From contig NZ_ATGG01000007.1 of the NCBI RefSeq assembly GCF_000413855.1, positions 103,930 through 167,929 on the forward strand: a stretch of DNA of 64,000 nt. The letters run 5' to 3'. Origin of the DNA: Acinetobacter gyllenbergii CIP 110306 = MTCC 11365. Its GTDB lineage: Bacteria > Pseudomonadota > Gammaproteobacteria > Pseudomonadales > Moraxellaceae. How positions within the stretch are numbered: position 1 is the first letter of the stretch; each line of letters begins with the position of its first letter. The notes beneath the pieces were generated by a model. That model did not search any database, was not told the origin of the DNA, and was given only the letters and a program-made list of their open reading frames with translations. A program made the position numbers and the translations under genes. Below, piece by piece: positions 17,690 through 26,816 of the stretch.

Positions 17690-18202
17690 ATGCCAAGTTT
17701 GTTTATGGTGATGTTGGGTGGCCGACATGCAAAAGCTAATACTGAAGTGCATGATGTGGTGATGACAATTGGTCACAGTTTGTCTGAGCTTACACCGCAG
17801 CTTAAACAGGCTTGGTTTGGGGAATTGAAAGGTTTACATATTGATGCTTGGGCACAGATTTCAGGTGTTCAATCACAAGGCGTGAATTATCAAATTCAGT
17901 TTTCTGATGCTGCACCACCTGCTTTAGCTGAAAAATTATATTTGATTAACTTAGGTGGATATTCACTTAATACTTTTGGTGAATTGCATAACTATCATTT
18001 GGTAGTTGCATCAGATGCCGTGATTGCAAAACAGTTGGGTAAGCAGTTTATCGAACAAGATTGGCATAAACCGCATACCGATCGTGTGGTCGATGTCGAT
18101 GATTGTATTCCAATTGATCATGTTGCAGGGCGTTATATCCATTTAGTTCAAGGTGAGTTTAGCCCCACAATTTGGGAAAATACTTATCTGACCTTGGATT
18201 AA
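17690..18202 (+). CDS. DUF1543 protein
   Basis: A 170-residue cytoplasmic protein starting MPSLFMVMLGGRHAKANTEVHD. Two similar halves can be seen (LFMVMLGGRHAKANTEVHDV and LYLINLGGYSLNTFGELHNY), each with a xxxxLGG then ExH pattern, as in the DUF1543 family, whose function is unknown. It begins 9 bp after trpB and ends at a terminator, so it is the third gene of the trpFB transcript. The association with tryptophan synthesis is by position only. The family name is from recognition of the pattern, not from a search. Confidence 0.8.
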   Translation: MPSLFMVMLGGRHAKANTEVHDVVMTIGHSLSELTPQLKQAWFGELKGLHIDAWAQISGVQSQGVNYQIQFSDAAPPALAEKLYLINLGGYSLNTFGELHNYHLVVASDAVIAKQLGKQFIEQDWHKPHTDRVVDVDDCIPIDHVAGRYIHLVQGEFSPTIWENTYLTLD

Positions 18203-18217
18203 TCAACAGATAAAATG

Positions 18218-18249
18218 AAAACAGGGAAGCTATGGCTTCCCTGTTTTTT
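18218..18249. terminator. Bidirectional terminator
   Basis: Perfect hairpin AAAACAGGGAAGC / GCTTCCCTGTTTT with a TATG loop between the convergent DUF1543 and 5'-nucleotidase genes. Confidence 0.92.
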
Positions 18250-18262
18250 AGCGTGTATGCAG

Positions 18263-20041
18263 TTAAGGTAGTACTTTGATTCGATCGGTTTTCGGTGCAT
18301 TTAGCGGTGAGTACTGCACCACATATTTTTCAAGGGCATCGATATCTTGCCCGCCACCGACTGGATTTTTACCTTGTTTTAATACCGTGAAGTTATCACC
18401 GCCATCAGCAAGGAAGCTGTTGACCGTCACACGGTAAACCTTGTTATCATCCAACGCTTTTCCTGCCACCAAGATATTGCTGGCGCGTGGAGAAGTCGAG
18501 TTGTCTTTCTTATAAGCATAACTGAATTCTTTGGATGGCTGTAAAATCCGAACCGTTCCAGCATTCGCACCTGACCATTGCTGTTCTAGCACGTCACGGA
18601 TCTGTTTGCCTGTCAGGCTAAGGGTCACAATTGAATTACCGAAAGGCTGTACGGTAAAGACATCGCCAAAGGTGATTTGATTACTACTATTCACCAATAA
18701 GTCGGCACGAACACCCCCTGGATTCATCAGGGTAAAGTCAGAGCCTTGATTACTTGCAGTCAAGGCCATCGCTTGTTGTGCATCGGCAATTAAATTACCA
18801 AGAGGGCTTTCACCGCTTTCGGTGGCATTGCGATTAATCACCGCATTGGCTGTACCGACCACACGGGCTGAAATGGTGGTGACGGCTTGGCGATATTTAT
18901 CCAAAATCGCTTCAATACTTGGGGTTTTATTGAATTTCTCATAAAGATCAGTCAGGTTCACTGTGGTTGAACCAGAGCTATAGGCTTCACTTTGAATCGG
19001 AACTTGTTTGGCATCCTTCTTAATCACATCACCTGTTTTGCCATCCAGTTCTAATTGGATGTTGGTAATCGCCGTGCCATATTGTCCCGCAGACGTCAAT
19101 AAAAACGGCTTTTGTGGATTTTTGGTTGCGTAATCACAAATATAAGATTGATGGGTATGACCAGAAACCACCACATCGACTGCAGGATCTAAGCGATCAA
19201 GGATACCGAGTAACGGACCGCTGAGACCATCACAGGTTTTTTTATTAAATTTGGTACTTGGTGCGACACCTTCATGCACCACCACCACAATCGCTTCAAT
19301 ACCTTGTTTCTTTAACTCAGGAATCAAGGCATTGACCGTATCTGCTTCATCATGGAAGTTGACATCTTTAATACCCGCAGCCGACACAATGCTCGGCGTC
19401 GCTTTCAAGGTCATGCCAATAAAGGCAACAGGAATGCCGCCATAAGTTTTGACTTTATAGGCTGGGAATAGCGTTTTCTTAGGATCAGCCTTCATCGAGA
19501 CATTGGCAGCCAAGAAATTGAATTTGGCACCCTCAAATTTTGGATTGATCTGGCAGGGTTTAGCACTGGTATATTGCTGACAACCACCATTTTGCAAACG
19601 ACGTAATTCATCTGTACCGCGGTCAAATTCGTGATTACCGACTGCATTGAAATCAATCTGAATGTCATTCATGGTCTCAATGGTGGGCTCGTCCAAGAAC
19701 AACGATGATGTGAGCGGTGAAGCACTAATCAAGTCACCTGCTGACACGACGGCATTGTTTGGATATTGCGCACGTAGCTTTTTAATTGCATCCGCAAAAT
19801 AACTCACCCCACCGACAGGAATACGTACGGTTTTACTATTATCGTTTGGATCATCGGCTTCAATAAAACGTTTTGGCGGTTCTAAATTGCCATGAAAATC
19901 ATTAAACGCAAGGATATTGATATTTTGATTTTTGCGTTCAACGGTCGGTGTTTGGTTATTATCATTGTCGTCATTACATGCTGTTAAAGCCAGCATCATG
20001 AGACAGAGCATATTTGCTTTTAAGAATCGTTGAGTCGTCAT
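18263..20041 (-). CDS. Lipoprotein 5'-nucleotidase / metallophosphatase (UshA family)
   Basis: A 592-residue exported enzyme. The lipoprotein signal is MTTQRFLKANMLCLMMLALTAC. The metallophosphatase domain has the metal-binding motifs NILAFNDFHGN, SAGDLISASP, FNAVGNHEFDRG, VVVVHEG and VVSGHTHQSY. The C-terminal 5'-nucleotidase domain starts near 390, with GESPLGNLIADAQ, NPGGVRADL and FGDVFTVQPFGN. It would hydrolyse nucleotides or UDP-sugars in the periplasm to salvage nucleosides and phosphate. An Asp/Asn-rich spacer follows the lipid-modified Cys. It is divergent from the DUF2804 gene with 200 bp between. Confidence 0.92.
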   Translation of the reverse strand: MTTQRFLKANMLCLMMLALTACNDDNDNNQTPTVERKNQNINILAFNDFHGNLEPPKRFIEADDPNDNSKTVRIPVGGVSYFADAIKKLRAQYPNNAVVSAGDLISASPLTSSLFLDEPTIETMNDIQIDFNAVGNHEFDRGTDELRRLQNGGCQQYTSAKPCQINPKFEGAKFNFLAANVSMKADPKKTLFPAYKVKTYGGIPVAFIGMTLKATPSIVSAAGIKDVNFHDEADTVNALIPELKKQGIEAIVVVVHEGVAPSTKFNKKTCDGLSGPLLGILDRLDPAVDVVVSGHTHQSYICDYATKNPQKPFLLTSAGQYGTAITNIQLELDGKTGDVIKKDAKQVPIQSEAYSSGSTTVNLTDLYEKFNKTPSIEAILDKYRQAVTTISARVVGTANAVINRNATESGESPLGNLIADAQQAMALTASNQGSDFTLMNPGGVRADLLVNSSNQITFGDVFTVQPFGNSIVTLSLTGKQIRDVLEQQWSGANAGTVRILQPSKEFSYAYKKDNSTSPRASNILVAGKALDDNKVYRVTVNSFLADGGDNFTVLKQGKNPVGGGQDIDALEKYVVQYSPLNAPKTDRIKVLP

Positions 20042-20242
20042 GTTTTTTGATCGAGTGGTATAAGATTGTTTTTTAAAATAAAACTTATGTATGAATCTTT
20101 GATGAAATTATAAGCTAAAAAGTCCATTAAGCGCTTGGGTTTATCGGGTAAAATGCGAATTAAGTAGCACTTCTTTATATAGAAATAGTAGTAAATTTGA
20201 TCACTTACAGTCTATTATGGACATAGATGCGATCTCGCAATC

Positions 20243-21250
20243 ATGGAATATAAAATGGATTTGATACAAGCCAATGGCCAACCGCGTTATGGACGTTTTG
20301 AACAAGTCCCTTCGCGGATTAATCTGGACGACTATATTTATAAAACGCCTTATGGGCAGATACTGAAAGGTTGGCGCAAACAGCTTAAATATAAGAAATT
20401 TAAATTCTGTGGTTTGCAACATGCGCATTACAGCATTGGCGTGGCGATTGTTGATTTATCTTGGGCAGGACATGGTTTCTTTTATGTTTATGATCATCAA
20501 ACCCAAAAAGTGATTGAGTGGAATGCGATTCAGCCCTTGGCATTCAAAACACAGCTTGATGAGCAACCCTTATTTAGTCAAAGCCATTTTAAGAAATCAG
20601 CCTATCAATTCGATATGCAACATGCCAATGGGGTGCGCTACATTCAAGTGACCAAACATGGTGAAGTACAACTGAAAGCCCGAATTTTTTGTGCGGGCAC
20701 GGATGCTTTAAGTTTGTGTAGCCCGACGGGGATCAATGGCTGGACCTATACCCAGAAGCAAACCACACTGGCAGTTGAAGGATTCTTTATGAGTCCTGAT
20801 CGACAACAGATTGAATTCAATGCACATAGCCTTGCTGCTTTGGATGATACCTGTGGTTTCCTACGTCCTGAAACAGCTTGGTTCTGGCTATCTTGCCAGT
20901 TTCGTGATGCACAGGATCGGCGAATTGGTCTTAACCTTGCTTCAGGAGTCAATGAAAGTTTTGGTAATGAAAATGCCTTGTGGGTCAACGGGCGTTTGTA
21001 CCCTTTAACTGATGTATTATTCGAACAGCAAAATGAAAACACATGGTCGATTCGTTCTTTGGGTGGATGTTTAAACTTGATGGTGGAAACAGGTTGGTGT
21101 CGTTTTGAAAATATTAACCTGCGTTTGATTGGCAGCCAGTTCAATCAATGGCAGGCCAAAGTCAGCGGGACCATTGCACATGAGCAGGTTGAAGTGGTGT
21201 CATTAGATAATCAATATGGTTTGTTAGAACAGCACTATGCGAAGTGGTAG
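20243..21250 (+). CDS. DUF2804 protein
   Basis: A 335-residue protein without signal peptide or membrane helix. The N-terminal part contains KTPYGQILKGWRKQLKYKKF and a hydrophobic YSIGVAIVDLSWAGHGFFYV. The rest is beta-rich with many Trp/Gly (LRPETAWFWLSCQF, SIRSLGGCLNLMVE, ENINLRLIGSQFNQWQAKVSG). This matches DUF2804, a family of unknown function with predicted lipocalin-like sheets. An alternative start is the ATG at 20255 (MDLIQANGQPRYG), which may be better because the family usually begins close to that segment. No operon partner is evident. Confidence 0.78.
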   Translation: MEYKMDLIQANGQPRYGRFEQVPSRINLDDYIYKTPYGQILKGWRKQLKYKKFKFCGLQHAHYSIGVAIVDLSWAGHGFFYVYDHQTQKVIEWNAIQPLAFKTQLDEQPLFSQSHFKKSAYQFDMQHANGVRYIQVTKHGEVQLKARIFCAGTDALSLCSPTGINGWTYTQKQTTLAVEGFFMSPDRQQIEFNAHSLAALDDTCGFLRPETAWFWLSCQFRDAQDRRIGLNLASGVNESFGNENALWVNGRLYPLTDVLFEQQNENTWSIRSLGGCLNLMVETGWCRFENINLRLIGSQFNQWQAKVSGTIAHEQVEVVSLDNQYGLLEQHYAKW

Positions 21251-21384
21251 GCATACCGAATTGAGCGGTTTGAGTCATAATAATGGTTTAAGTTGGCTGT
21301 TTTTATCATCAGCTGACTTTGTCTCTAGTTCCTTGTAGTCCATATAAAATATTCATTTAATCGAGGGTGGTTAAATATAAAAAT

Positions 21385-21855
21385 ATGATTTTTAAGAAAA
21401 ATTATTTTTTGAAGAAGCGTGAATCAAGCGTACAACAACATACATGTCATGTTCAATTTTTAAATTCAGTGTCAGCCAATCAGTTTTTCTTGCGACCTAA
21501 GCTTGCCGTACTTACATTTTTATTTCTATTGGGATGTTCTCATGAGAATAGTGATGTCTTTTTGACAAAAGAAATTCCAATGGCAAAAGTTGGAAGTCCT
21601 TATTATGCAGAAATACAGATGAAAGAATATGGTGTAATTGAAGATACTTTTGTTGTGGCATCAAATATTGATCAAAACAGTGGTTTGATTGTTTCATCAG
21701 ATCAAGGGGAAAAACAATTTGCTCGGCATGCTTTGACGAAGATTGAGGGCACACCCACGAAGTCTGGTATTTATAAGATAAATATTTCTGGTACGGTCAG
21801 GGATGGATTAAAAGATTTTGATCAGGATTTTGTTTTAAAAGTTGAGGAAGAATAA
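21385..21855 (+). CDS. Putative lipoprotein, unknown function
   Basis: The frame can start at GTG 21367, ATG 21385, GTG 21469 or TTG 21490. The segment RPKLAVLTFLFLLGC is an ideal lipoprotein signal with lipobox LLGC, but with ATG 21385 it is preceded by over 30 extra residues. The true start may therefore be one of the later non-ATG codons; none has a good ribosome binding site. The mature part (about 105 residues) is beta-rich, with KVGSPYYAEIQMKEYG, GTPTKSGIYKINISG and ending FVLKVEEE, suggesting an immunoglobulin-like or putative-Ig sheet domain. It is followed by a 12-bp perfect inverted repeat. I do not recognise the family. Confidence 0.6.
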   Translation: MIFKKNYFLKKRESSVQQHTCHVQFLNSVSANQFFLRPKLAVLTFLFLLGCSHENSDVFLTKEIPMAKVGSPYYAEIQMKEYGVIEDTFVVASNIDQNSGLIVSSDQGEKQFARHALTKIEGTPTKSGIYKINISGTVRDGLKDFDQDFVLKVEEE

Positions 21856-21939
21856 TTTTTCCTCGTCCCTGAATATATTCTCGCTGTTGTATTTAATGTT
21901 GCTGGTAAGTTTTTCATTAAATATTGCTTAAAAAATCAT

Positions 21940-21975
21940 GTGTACTTTCTTGCAGATCATGTGAAGAAAGTACAC
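21940..21975. terminator. Stem-loop after the lipoprotein gene
   Basis: Perfect 12-bp inverted repeat GTGTACTTTCTT / AAGAAAGTACAC with a 12-nt loop, 85 bp after the stop. It has no T-run, so the terminator call is tentative. Confidence 0.4.
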
Positions 21976-22095
21976 CGTAATTGAAGACTTACTGATGAGG
22001 AGTGCAAGGCATTCTGCTTGTAGGCAATCCTTATTCAAACATTGAAATAAGAGCAATACCGAAATAAGATGATCTCATTGCAATATTGCCTTCGG

Positions 22096-22971
22096 TCATA
22101 GCCCTGCTTGCCAAAAAGCTTCACCCGCAGCAATCGGATCATTGGTTTTGGCTAAAGTATCAATCCAAACATCATACTGGCGAATAACTGGATGTTGATT
22201 TGGATGAAAATCTTTTTTAAACCAGTCGCTATATTGTGCTCTTTTTGCCGTTAAAATACCGTTGCGACCAAAGAACCATGGCAAGCCTTTACGTGCCATA
22301 TCAAAACGTTGTCTCAAGTTGAAACCATCAGTTTTAAGCATTACATCGGTACGATACAGGGTAAAGCCAAACATCATCACTGTGGTGAACACTAGGGCAA
22401 AGCGACGGGTGGCTTCAGGCACTTCACCAACTTCACGCATCACATCAAAAGCCACATCACGATGTTCCATTTCTTCAATCGCATGCCAAGCAAAAAGTGC
22501 ACGTACAAAAGGATCAGCCTCTGCTAGGGTTTCTTTTTTACTATAAAAGGTATCGGCCATTAGCGCCGTTAAATGCTCGGCAGCTGCGGTCATGGCAATG
22601 TTGTATTGTGGTGAGCGATTCTTGAGCTCAAAACGAAAAATTTTCTTTAAACGCGTCGTGAACTGGTCTACAGGCATGCCTTGATCTTTCATGACTTGGT
22701 TCATTTTGTCATGCGCAATACCATGCTGTGCTTCCTGACGAATAAAATCAGCCACACGTTCCTGTAAGTCTGGATCATCAATTTTGTCACGGAATAAACG
22801 GACACATTCAATAAAATAACGCTCACCATCAGGGAAGGTGAGGCTTAAAGCATCAAACATACGGGTACGGAACGGATCCCCCCCAAACCAGAAGCGTGGC
22901 GCTTGGTCGAGGTGGAAGTCCAGTTTGGTTCTGACAACAGGATCAACTTGATAGGAAACATGTGCATTCAT
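22096..22971 (-). CDS. Predicted metal-dependent hydrolase (PF10118 family)
   Basis: A 291-residue all-helical protein. It contains ferritin-like Glu/His spacing: FIRQEAQHGIAHDKMNQ, TAAAEHLTALMADTF and FAWHAIEEMEHRDVAFDVM. Such ExxH pairs are consistent with a metal-binding helical bundle. It fits the predicted metal-dependent hydrolase family PF10118, common in Acinetobacter and Pseudomonas. The reaction is unknown; some members lie near fatty acid genes. It is divergent from an AraC-type regulator with 116 bp between the starts, so that regulator is a reasonable candidate for controlling it. AAGGAA precedes ATG 22971 at good spacing. Confidence 0.8.
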   Translation of the reverse strand: MNAHVSYQVDPVVRTKLDFHLDQAPRFWFGGDPFRTRMFDALSLTFPDGERYFIECVRLFRDKIDDPDLQERVADFIRQEAQHGIAHDKMNQVMKDQGMPVDQFTTRLKKIFRFELKNRSPQYNIAMTAAAEHLTALMADTFYSKKETLAEADPFVRALFAWHAIEEMEHRDVAFDVMREVGEVPEATRRFALVFTTVMMFGFTLYRTDVMLKTDGFNLRQRFDMARKGLPWFFGRNGILTAKRAQYSDWFKKDFHPNQHPVIRQYDVWIDTLAKTNDPIAAGEAFWQAGL

Positions 22972-23087
22972 CTTGACTATTCCTTGTTTTTCTTCATGTA
23001 CTCAGTATGAAAAAAGTCCGATGAAATGTTTTGACAGTTACAGCCAAGTTTTATACAAATAACGACAGCTCAGGATGAGATTGACCC

Positions 23088-24110
23088 ATGTCAGTTAAAA
23101 TAATTATTGGCTATTTGCGTTTGTTTAATCGTGTTTTACAACAGGAACAAATTGATTTGTCTAAAGTTGTTGCACCTGAACTTTGGCAAGCCTTTCAAGC
23201 CTGTTTGGAAAACCCCGATGAGCGTGACTTTGATGTCGAACGTTACGCCTTATTGTTACAGGCTGCTCAAGCACACTTTACTCGTCCGATTACTTTGGTA
23301 TTGGCAGAGCATGCCAATTTACAAGATTTAGGTTTGATGGGCTATTTGGCATCGACCAGTATTGATCTACAGCAAGCCCTGCAATTATTACAACGTTACT
23401 ATTCGCTGGTGTTTAAACAAACCAATTTAGAGCAGCTCGATGTACAGCAATTCTCTGAATATATCCAAATTGTTTGGAGTGCATCCTATAGTGATTATCG
23501 GGAAATGTATGAACTCAATCTGGCCTTGATCTTTAAAATTTCGCAGTCGATTGTGCAAGATGCTTTAGTGCCACCGCAAATGATCCAATTTGGCTATGCG
23601 CCGCATACTGCACTTTATCATTTTGAAAAATTCTATGGTTGCCCGATTCAAATTCAGCAGGGGCAGTACGCCATCCGCTTTTCCAATCAAATTTTAAAGG
23701 CAAAAAGTATTGCCGCAGACCAGCAACTGAATCAAGTGTTATCCACTCAAGCGCAGCATTCATTGAATAGCGTGAGTTCTTTTGAAGTCCAACAGCAGCA
23801 ATTTCGCCAAAAGATACATGCCTTTATCGAGCAAGGTTTATTGCAGCAGGAAGAGGTGCTGCAAAGTTATGTGGCGAAGCGTCTGCATTGTTCGGAACGA
23901 ACGCTACAACGTCAGCTCAAAGCCCATGAGCTGAATTTTCAGGATGTGCTAGATCAGTATCGTTTGGAGCAGAGTAAGTTGTATTTGCAGCAAGGGAAGT
24001 CTTTTTCTGAAATTGCGGAGCGGTTGAATTATGCGGATCAGAGTGCGTTTGGACGGGCGTTTAAGCGTTGGACAGGCGTTACGCCCAAGCAGTTTTTGAA
24101 ATCACTTTAG
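23088..24110 (+). CDS. AraC-family transcriptional regulator (OruR/ArgR-like architecture)
   Basis: A 340-residue regulator. Its N-terminal ligand domain of about 230 residues resembles the Arabinose_bd (PF12625) type, for example LGLMGYLASTSIDLQQALQL. The C-terminal AraC DNA-binding domain has two helix-turn-helix motifs, KRLHCSERTLQRQLKAHEL and FSEIAERLNYADQSAFGRAF followed by KRWTGVTPKQF. It is divergent from the PF10118 hydrolase gene and likely controls it; this is inference from position. A second regulator of the same architecture lies at 51644-52657. Confidence 0.9.
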   Translation: MSVKIIIGYLRLFNRVLQQEQIDLSKVVAPELWQAFQACLENPDERDFDVERYALLLQAAQAHFTRPITLVLAEHANLQDLGLMGYLASTSIDLQQALQLLQRYYSLVFKQTNLEQLDVQQFSEYIQIVWSASYSDYREMYELNLALIFKISQSIVQDALVPPQMIQFGYAPHTALYHFEKFYGCPIQIQQGQYAIRFSNQILKAKSIAADQQLNQVLSTQAQHSLNSVSSFEVQQQQFRQKIHAFIEQGLLQQEEVLQSYVAKRLHCSERTLQRQLKAHELNFQDVLDQYRLEQSKLYLQQGKSFSEIAERLNYADQSAFGRAFKRWTGVTPKQFLKSL

Positions 24111-24206
24111 ATTTTAGATCAGACTGCTAATCAAACTTTTAATTAATAAGTGAGTTTAGCTAAGGTTGTTTAATTGATGAATAATCAGATAGGTTTGATA
24201 TTTCCC

Positions 24207-24340
24207 TTACTTTTCAGGGATGAAAAGTAACAAAAATCCTCTGTTGGACTGACGGTACGTCCTGAGCAAATTTTCAAGCACTGCTTTGAAATGCAGCGCA
24301 AGGCCAGTCCAACGGGCGACATCCATGTCGCCTGTCACGA
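24207..24340. repeat. Folded intergenic repeat (REP-like)
   Basis: Three nested palindromes in a row: TTACTTTTCA-GGGA-TGAAAAGTAA at 24207-24230; GTTGGACTG (24243-24251) pairing with CAGTCCAAC (24305-24313) around an inner CTGC/GCAG stem; and GGCGACAT-CC-ATGTCGCC at 24315-24332. No coding potential. The organisation is that of a repeated extragenic element, likely multi-copy in this genus. Confidence 0.6.
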
Positions 24341-24404
24341 TAGTAGATTCTTGTCTAAATTAAAGCGTTATTGAGAGTGGGATTTGATCAGTAACCCAAA
24401 CTTT

Positions 24405-25736
24405 CTATTGGTTTTTTAAACGTGGATAATTAAAGACAATGGCGAGTACTGCACAAACCGCAAGAATCCAGCAATAGTAGATATTGCCAATCAACTCAAT
24501 TGGAGAGAGTTTGGCAATCGAACAGGCCAACAGTAGTTGCGCACCGTAGGGGATAATCCCTTGAACCACACACGAGAAAATATCCAGTAAAGCCGCGCTA
24601 CGTTTTGGATCAACCCCGTATTCTCTGGCCACTTCACGTGCCATATCGCCAGATAAAATAATCGCGACGGTATTGTTGGCCACAAATAAATTAGAGAAGA
24701 CCACCAGAAAGCTAATCCCGAATTCACCAGCACGTTGTTTACCGAATTTGAATAGACGTGTAATGGCATAGATCCGTTGGATCAACCACTGCAAACCACC
24801 TTCTTTTTGCATCAAGGTAGATAGTCCACCCAACAACATGGAAAGTAATGCCACTTCAAACATGCCAACAAAGCCATCATAAATCGCACTATTCAGTTTG
24901 AGAAGGTCAAAATCTGGTTTCTCAATCAGCCCCATCAACCCAGATAGAATTACTCCAATCATCAGCACTGCCAAGACATGCAGACGGGTAAAGGCGAGGA
25001 AAAACACAGCCAGATAAGGCAGAATCAGCCAGAGATCATAGGGCTGTGATTGAATCGCTTCCGCTTCGTGGCTCATTGAAATATAAACCAATAAGGTAAT
25101 AATGGCCGCAGGGAGGGCAATCCAGACATTGACCCTGAATTTATCTCGAAGTTCAACATTCTGGCTACGGGTTGCAGCAATGGTGGTATCTGAAATCATC
25201 GATAAGTTATCGCCAAACATGGCACCACCGACTACAGCACCAATGGCATAGATGGGTGCAATATCAGTGGCTTGGGCGAAACCAAAGGCAATCGGGGCAC
25301 AGGCTGCAATGGTGCCCATTGAAGTTCCCATCGCGGTTGCAATAAACGCGGCAATGATAAACAGCATCGGTAACACAAATTCTGGCGAAATCAGTGAAAG
25401 CCCCAACTGTACCGTTGCATCGACGCTGCCTATGGCACTGGAGACACTGGCAAAAGCACCTGCCAGCATAAATACCATAAACATCAGAATCAGATTGGGA
25501 TGACTGGCACCTTGCAAAAATTCTTCAATTGCCGCATTGAGCTTTTGCTTATACAGCAGTAAAGCCAGAATTACAGCGGGAATCGCAGCAACAGGCGCTT
25601 TGACCTGATAGAAGGCAAATTCTGCCCCGATCATTGAATGATAGAGACCACTCCCGAGAAAGATGATCAAAAATACCAATAGCGGTAGCAAAGCAAGGGC
25701 ATTGCTTTGTACTTTTTCCTGAGAGTGGGCAGACAT
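24405..25736 (-). CDS. Na+/H+ antiporter NhaC family protein
   Basis: A 443-residue inner membrane transporter with about 11-12 hydrophobic segments. Family-typical polar motifs lie within helices: TAMGTSMGTIAACAPIAFG and GGAMFGDNLSMISDTTIAATR near the middle, and VANNTVAIILSGDMAREVA late in the protein. The NhaC family exchanges cytoplasmic Na+ for H+, or malate for lactate in MleN-type members, so the substrate is open. It is convergent with the AraC gene across the folded repeat and is monocistronic. The first transmembrane segment is near residues 13-30 after a short polar N-terminus. Confidence 0.9.
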   Translation of the reverse strand: MSAHSQEKVQSNALALLPLLVFLIIFLGSGLYHSMIGAEFAFYQVKAPVAAIPAVILALLLYKQKLNAAIEEFLQGASHPNLILMFMVFMLAGAFASVSSAIGSVDATVQLGLSLISPEFVLPMLFIIAAFIATAMGTSMGTIAACAPIAFGFAQATDIAPIYAIGAVVGGAMFGDNLSMISDTTIAATRSQNVELRDKFRVNVWIALPAAIITLLVYISMSHEAEAIQSQPYDLWLILPYLAVFFLAFTRLHVLAVLMIGVILSGLMGLIEKPDFDLLKLNSAIYDGFVGMFEVALLSMLLGGLSTLMQKEGGLQWLIQRIYAITRLFKFGKQRAGEFGISFLVVFSNLFVANNTVAIILSGDMAREVAREYGVDPKRSAALLDIFSCVVQGIIPYGAQLLLACSIAKLSPIELIGNIYYCWILAVCAVLAIVFNYPRLKNQ

Positions 25737-25920
25737 AAAAATAAAAAGAAAACTTAAAAATTGCGGCTAGTATAAAGGAGCTTGGCTGATTTCTAAAATG
25801 CGATGAGATAAGCCCAAAATTAGGAAGCTTTGATCATTGAGAAAAAACTCAAAATATAGATAAATGTACACGAGGCGTTGTAAGTCGCAAGATTCACGGT
25901 CGCAATCACGTCAAACTCTG

Positions 25921-25948
25921 TTCAATGAACAAAAAATAGCGTTACAAT
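25921..25948 (+). promoter_or_regulatory. Probable trpA-accD-folC promoter
   Basis: TTCAAT (25921-25926) and TACAAT (25943-25948) with a 16 bp spacer, 64 bp before trpA. The extended -10 context GCGTTACAATGCAGTG resembles GCATTACAATGCCAGA at the trpFB promoter. Confidence 0.45.
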
Positions 25949-26012
25949 GCAGTGTTTTTGTATGACTACAAACAACTCCTCAATTTATATAAATCAAGGA
26001 AAGCATAATCCT

Positions 26013-26816
26013 ATGTCACGTCTTGCCACTCGTTTTGAACAGCTTAAATCTCAGCAACGTAAAGCGCTTGTTTCTTATGTGATGGCAGGTGACCCGCATC
26101 CACAAGTCACTGTTCCTTTACTTCATCAAATGGTTGAAGCAGGGGTCGATGTCATTGAACTGGGTCTACCATTCTCTGACCCAATGGCGGATGGTCCTGT
26201 GATTGCCTTAGCCGCTGAGCGTGCTTTGGCCGGTGGAACCAATACTTTAGATGCATTGGATATGGTGAAAGCCTTTCGTGAAAAAGATCAAACCACACCA
26301 GTCGTTTTGATGGGATATTTAAATCCAGTTGAAGTGATTGGTTATGAAAAGTTTGTTGCTTATGCGAAAGACTGTGGTGTTGATGGAATACTTTTGGTGG
26401 ACTTACCGCCAGAAGAATCAAAGCAATTAGGTGAAGTTCTTAAACAAAATGGAATGGATCAGATCTTCTTGCTTGCACCAACCTCAACCGATCAACGTAT
26501 CCAACATGTGGTCAATCAAGCCAGCGGCTTTGTTTACTATGTATCACTGAAAGGTGTGACCGGTGCAGCGACATTAGATACCTCTGAAGCGGCGGCGCGT
26601 ATTGCAAAAATTAAGTCGAAGACCAATGTCCCTGTGGGTGTCGGTTTTGGAATTAGTGATGCAGCGTCTGCAAAAGCGATGGGTCAAGTTGCTGATGCCG
26701 TGATTGTAGGAAGTGCTTTCGTTAAATCTTTTGCGACATTGCCAGCGGATCAAGCTGCGCAACAGACGGTGAATAAAGTGAAGGAGCTTCGAGCTGCGCT
26801 CGATGAGTTAGTATGA
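26013..26816 (+). CDS. trpA: Tryptophan synthase alpha chain TrpA
   Basis: A 267-residue TIM-barrel subunit that cleaves indole-3-glycerol phosphate to indole for TrpB. The active-site Glu is in GVDVIELGLPFSDPMADGPV and the catalytic Asp in GVDGILLVDLPPEE. The phosphate-binding segments are VSLKGVTGA and PVGVGFGISDA, and AVIVGSAFVK is also present. ATG 26013 is preceded by AAGGAAAG. The longer frame from 25947 overlaps the promoter and is not used. The stop overlaps the accD start by 4 bp (ATGA). Being in an operon with accD and folC rather than with trpFB, its expression is tied to fatty acid and folate synthesis genes. Confidence 0.97.
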   Translation: MSRLATRFEQLKSQQRKALVSYVMAGDPHPQVTVPLLHQMVEAGVDVIELGLPFSDPMADGPVIALAAERALAGGTNTLDALDMVKAFREKDQTTPVVLMGYLNPVEVIGYEKFVAYAKDCGVDGILLVDLPPEESKQLGEVLKQNGMDQIFLLAPTSTDQRIQHVVNQASGFVYYVSLKGVTGAATLDTSEAAARIAKIKSKTNVPVGVGFGISDAASAKAMGQVADAVIVGSAFVKSFATLPADQAAQQTVNKVKELRAALDELV

